Of a stretch of DNA of 15,800 bases, positions 13,247 to 15,800 are shown one piece after another (position 1 is the stretch's first letter; every line of letters begins with the position of its first letter). Position numbers and translations under genes: made by a program. Origin of the DNA: an uncultured Bacilli bacterium. Lineage in GTDB: Bacteria > Bacillota_I > Bacilli_A > RFN20 > CAG-631. The stretch spans positions 1 to 15,800 of the forward strand of contig CAKPZU010000043.1 of NCBI GenBank assembly GCA_934215405.1, read 5' to 3'. Under the pieces are notes generated by a model. It was given only the letters and a program-made list of their open reading frames with translations, did not search any database and was not told where the DNA came from.

Positions 13247-14791
13247 ATGAAAGAGTTAGATAGAAGTGGCGAAATAGCTAGAAGCTTACTTAAAAACTTC
13301 CGTTCAAGAATTTATTCAAAGTTTACTAAAGCTATAGCTGAATATAAACTAATAAGTGAAAATGATCATATTGCTGTTTGTATATCAGGTGGTAAGGATT
13401 CTATGATTTTAGCTAAATGCATGCAAATACTGCAAAAATATGGTGAGGTACCTTTTAAATGTACTTATATGGTTATGAATCCAGGCTATAATGAAAAAAA
13501 CACGCAAAAAATAATTGAAAATGCTAAGATTCTTGATATTCCTATTATCATGTATGATACAGATATTTTTGATGTTGTTGATGCTCAAACATCAGGTTCA
13601 CCTTGCTATTTATGTGCTAGAATGAGAAGAGGAGCATTATATAGAAAGGCCGAAGAATTAGGCTGTAATAAAATTGCTTTAGGGCATCATTTTGATGATG
13701 TAATTGAAACAACCTTAATGTCTATGCTATATGGTGGAAAAATCCAATCAATGATGCCAAAACTTCACTCTGATAATTATAAAGGACTTGAATTAATTAG
13801 ACCATTTTATTATGTTAGAGAAAAGGATATCATTGCTTTTTGTAAAAAGCACGATTTAGAATTTATTCGTTGTGCTTGTCATTTTACTGAAAAGGTTGCT
13901 GAAGGTGAAATGGAATCAAAAAGAAAAGAAATGAAGGATCTATTAAGCCATTTAAGAGAAATTGATAAAAACATTGATATGAATATATTTAGATCAATGT
14001 ATAATGTTAATATTGATACAGCTATTGCTTATCAAAAAGATACTGTTACCTATCATTTTTTAGATACTTATGATAATAAAGCTGATTTTCATAATAAAGA
14101 GCAATTTAGCAGAACTAAAATGCTTTTTAAGGATGAAGGAATGGATAAAATATACAAAACTAGCGTAGCAGTGTTTGGAATTGGCGGTGTTGGTGGCGCC
14201 GTATGTGAAGCTCTTGCTAGAAGTGGTATTCAAACATTTTACTTATATGATCCTGATGTTGTATCCATAACTAATTTAAATAGACAAATAATAGCAACAT
14301 TTAAAACACTCAATAAGGATAAGGTAAAAGCTATGGAGGAAAGAATTTTATCAATTAATCCTGAAGCTAATGTCCATACCTATAAAATGTTTGTTGATAA
14401 AAATACAATAAGTGATATTGATTTTACTAAATTTGATTATTGTGTTGATGCTTTAGATACTATTTCAACAAAAATATTATTAATTGTAAAAGCTAAAGAA
14501 AATAATGTTCCACTAATTAGTGCAATGGGTGCTGGAAACCATTATGATCCTAGCTTATTTAAAGTAATGGATTTAAGTAAAACATCTTATGATCCAGTTG
14601 CTAAGGTATTACGTCGTGAATTAAAAAAATACAATATAGTTCATCAAAAGGTTGTTTGTTCAACTGAAATGCCAAGTGATGAGGTTATTTCAAGTAATGG
14701 TCGTCACGCTCCAGCTAGTAATGCTTTTTCACCAACAGGCTGTGGAAATTTAATTGCTAGTGAAGTAATAAAAGATATTTTAAATAAATAG
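13247..14791 (+). CDS. Fusion of TtcA-like tRNA thiolase and TcdA-like t6A dehydratase
   Basis: Two tRNA-modifying domains in one 514-residue frame. Residues 1-276 are TtcA-like: PP-loop SGGKDS (47-52), C120-x-x-C123 in PCYLCARMRRG, LGHHFDDVIET (145-155) and C209/C211, the Cys set that holds the [4Fe-4S] cluster in TtcA enzymes, which thiolate C32 of tRNA. Residues 285-475 are TcdA/CsdL-like (E1 superfamily): GIGGVGG (311-317), D335, NLNRQIIAT (343-351), DALD (401-404) and SAMGAGN (425-431). TcdA cyclises t6A37 to ct6A. The junction (about 271-285) has no stop or frameshift, and each domain is close to full length. Residues 476-514 are a short Ser/Gly/Cys-containing tail. Both reactions act on the tRNA anticodon loop. 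Translation is probably coupled to the acetyltransferase gene 2 bases upstream. Confidence 0.88.
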   Translation: MKELDRSGEIARSLLKNFRSRIYSKFTKAIAEYKLISENDHIAVCISGGKDSMILAKCMQILQKYGEVPFKCTYMVMNPGYNEKNTQKIIENAKILDIPIIMYDTDIFDVVDAQTSGSPCYLCARMRRGALYRKAEELGCNKIALGHHFDDVIETTLMSMLYGGKIQSMMPKLHSDNYKGLELIRPFYYVREKDIIAFCKKHDLEFIRCACHFTEKVAEGEMESKRKEMKDLLSHLREIDKNIDMNIFRSMYNVNIDTAIAYQKDTVTYHFLDTYDNKADFHNKEQFSRTKMLFKDEGMDKIYKTSVAVFGIGGVGGAVCEALARSGIQTFYLYDPDVVSITNLNRQIIATFKTLNKDKVKAMEERILSINPEANVHTYKMFVDKNTISDIDFTKFDYCVDALDTISTKILLIVKAKENNVPLISAMGAGNHYDPSLFKVMDLSKTSYDPVAKVLRRELKKYNIVHQKVVCSTEMPSDEVISSNGRHAPASNAFSPTGCGNLIASEVIKDILNK

Positions 14792-14793
14792 GA

Positions 14794-14822
14794 AAAAAGT
14801 TCGGAAAAAATCCGAACTTTTT
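14794..14822. terminator. Bidirectional intrinsic terminator between convergent genes
   Basis: AAAAAGTTCGGA (14794-14805) and TCCGAACTTTTT (14811-14822) form a perfect 12-bp stem with an A5 loop. The T-rich arm serves the plus-strand fusion gene. The complementary A-rich arm gives a T run on the minus strand for the gene ending at 14839. Confidence 0.92.
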
Positions 14823-14838
14823 ATGTCTCTTTAATTTA

Positions 14839-15339
14839 TTAATTCAATTCAATTTCATTTAAATAAACATTTCTAATGTTTTCATTAAATGTTTTCTTTA
14901 AATGATTCATTAGGACTGTATATCGTTCACTTATTATATTAATGTCAGTTTTCATTAACTTAGACATTTCTAATAAATCCTTTTTCAATATAATAGTTCC
15001 AATTAAAAGCTTATTATCAAATTCATTAAATAATTTATAAATATCAAAATTTAATAAATGAAGAATTTTAGGAATATTAAGAGAATAGTCCTTATCAAAG
15101 CTTTCAATTCTTTCCTTATAAAGTGACATAGTCTGCTTATACATTTGCTTTACATAGCGTTTTAATCTTTCATTGAAATTATTAGCATTACTATTACATA
15201 GTTGATTTGTTAAAGCCATATCAACACTTTTAAAAATAATTAATAAAGCAAGATTTGGATCTTTTACATCTAGTAGAATTGTTAAATATGAATTTTCTAA
15301 ATAATTATTTATAATTTTTTCGAAACAATCGTTTATCAT
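14839..15339 (-). CDS. Unrecognised helical protein downstream of htpG
   Basis: A 166-residue protein that I do not recognise. It is rich in Leu, Ile, Asn and Lys, predicted largely alpha-helical, with no signal peptide, transmembrane helix or metal motif. Possible landmarks are DPNLALLIIFKSVDMALTN (about 27-45) and a basic stretch FNERLKRYVKQMYKQ (about 55-69). Only 5 bases separate it from the htpG stop, so it is probably cotranscribed with the chaperone. It ends at the shared terminator. The ribosome binding site is weak, in keeping with coupling to htpG translation. Role is unknown; a chaperone-linked factor is a guess from position. Confidence 0.65.
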   Translation of the reverse strand: MINDCFEKIINNYLENSYLTILLDVKDPNLALLIIFKSVDMALTNQLCNSNANNFNERLKRYVKQMYKQTMSLYKERIESFDKDYSLNIPKILHLLNFDIYKLFNEFDNKLLIGTIILKKDLLEMSKLMKTDINIISERYTVLMNHLKKTFNENIRNVYLNEIELN

Positions 15340-15344
15340 AATGC

Positions 15345-15800
15345 TTATTTAGATGCTTTAATCATCAATTTACACATTGTGTTTGAAAACTTAACAGGAT
15401 CACTTAGCTTAAATCCTTCCATTAATAAAGCTTGTGAATATAATAACTCTGCATAATCTTCAAGTGAAGATTCATCATTTTCGTTATAAATCTTATCAAT
15501 TGCCTTAAATAGCTCATGATTAGGATTGATTTCTAATATTTTATCTGCTTTAGCTTCACTTGAAACAGGGTTTTGAGCTAAGACCTTTTCCATTTCAAAT
15601 GATAAACCATCAGATGATACTAAGCATACAGGAGAATCAGTTAAACGCTTTGAAATAACAACATCCTTAACCTGATTCTTTAAGATTTCTTTTAATTTAT
15701 TAATTAAAGGTTCTTTTTCTTCTTTAACCTTTTCAAGTTCATCCTTTTCTTCCTTTGATAATAAATCTAAGTCGCCTTGATTAATTGATTTAAATTGATT
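15345..15800 (-). CDS. htpG: Molecular chaperone HtpG (Hsp90), C-terminal part, running off the window
   Basis: The last 151 residues of bacterial Hsp90, an ATP-dependent cytosolic chaperone. The frame is open to the window edge and starts in the middle domain with FKSINQGDLDLL, matching the 'f.s....gdld' segment of HtpG. It continues through the Glu/Lys-rich helix (SKEEKDELEKVKEEK), VVISKRLTDSPVCLVSSDG and the C-terminal dimerisation domain with ILEINPNHELFKAID and YAELLYSQALLMEGFKLSDPVKF. These are strongly conserved in the family. The ATG inside the frame at 15593 is an internal Met, not a start. The ATPase domain lies beyond 15800. The unknown 166-residue gene follows on the same strand. 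Confidence 0.95.
   Translation of the reverse strand, partial: NQFKSINQGDLDLLSKEEKDELEKVKEEKEPLINKLKEILKNQVKDVVISKRLTDSPVCLVSSDGLSFEMEKVLAQNPVSSEAKADKILEINPNHELFKAIDKIYNENDESSLEDYAELLYSQALLMEGFKLSDPVKFSNTMCKLMIKASK

Noticed and set aside
15345..15593. Independent 82-residue gene starting at the Met at 15593
   Set aside because: The frame is open to the window edge, and the residues before this Met match HtpG, so it is an internal Met of htpG.
1..15800. CRISPR array or other regularly spaced direct repeats
   Set aside because: No recurring 20-40 base unit with regular spacing was seen. The repeats found are single inverted repeats.

Overview
The window looks like a chromosomal segment of a very AT-rich, low-GC Gram-positive bacterium (Bacillota; a gut Erysipelotrichales-like or neighbouring Bacilli lineage is my best guess, by protein resemblance only). 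Genes are short and tightly packed, have GGAG-type ribosome binding sites, code Trp with TGG, and stop only with TAA or TAG. The exact taxon cannot be read from the sequence.

Layout: (1) 39-971 (+) is a class I mannose-6-phosphate isomerase, closed by a hairpin shared with the convergent locus. (2) 1009-8496 (-) was probably one ancestral operon: a small membrane protein, an M48 metallopeptidase with a TPR-like tail, a small frameshifted gene, and a RimJ/RimL-type GNAT acetyltransferase. The GNAT gene is broken. Its N-terminal half lies at 5554-5808 and its C-terminal half at 1009-1287. About 4.3 kb of foreign-looking DNA lies between them: two complete but different AbiEi/AbiEii (type IV toxin-antitoxin or abortive infection) pairs and a 3'-truncated calcineurin-like phosphoesterase. 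All of these read on the minus strand. (3) 8663-12546 (+) is a tight three-gene operon: HypB, a 951-residue multi-cluster Fe-S/FAD/NAD(P) oxidoreductase, and HypA. No hydrogenase or other hyp gene is present in the window. (4) 12627-14791 (+) is a maltose/galactoside-type O-acetyltransferase followed 2 bp later by a protein fusing a TtcA-like tRNA thiolase to a TcdA-like t6A dehydratase. (5) 14839-15800 (-) is the 3' end of htpG (Hsp90) followed by an unrecognised helical protein.

The points most worth following up are: the nickel-chaperone pair enclosing a large flavo-Fe-S enzyme; the TtcA-TcdA fusion, which joins two tRNA anticodon-loop modification activities; the double AbiE cassette that split an acetyltransferase gene; and the second AbiEii toxin, in which the first catalytic Asp of the nucleotidyltransferase DxD motif is Gly. 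A clear inverted repeat covers the promoter region of that second AbiE operon and fits AbiEi autorepression. No integrase, transposase, CRISPR array, rRNA or complete tRNA was found.
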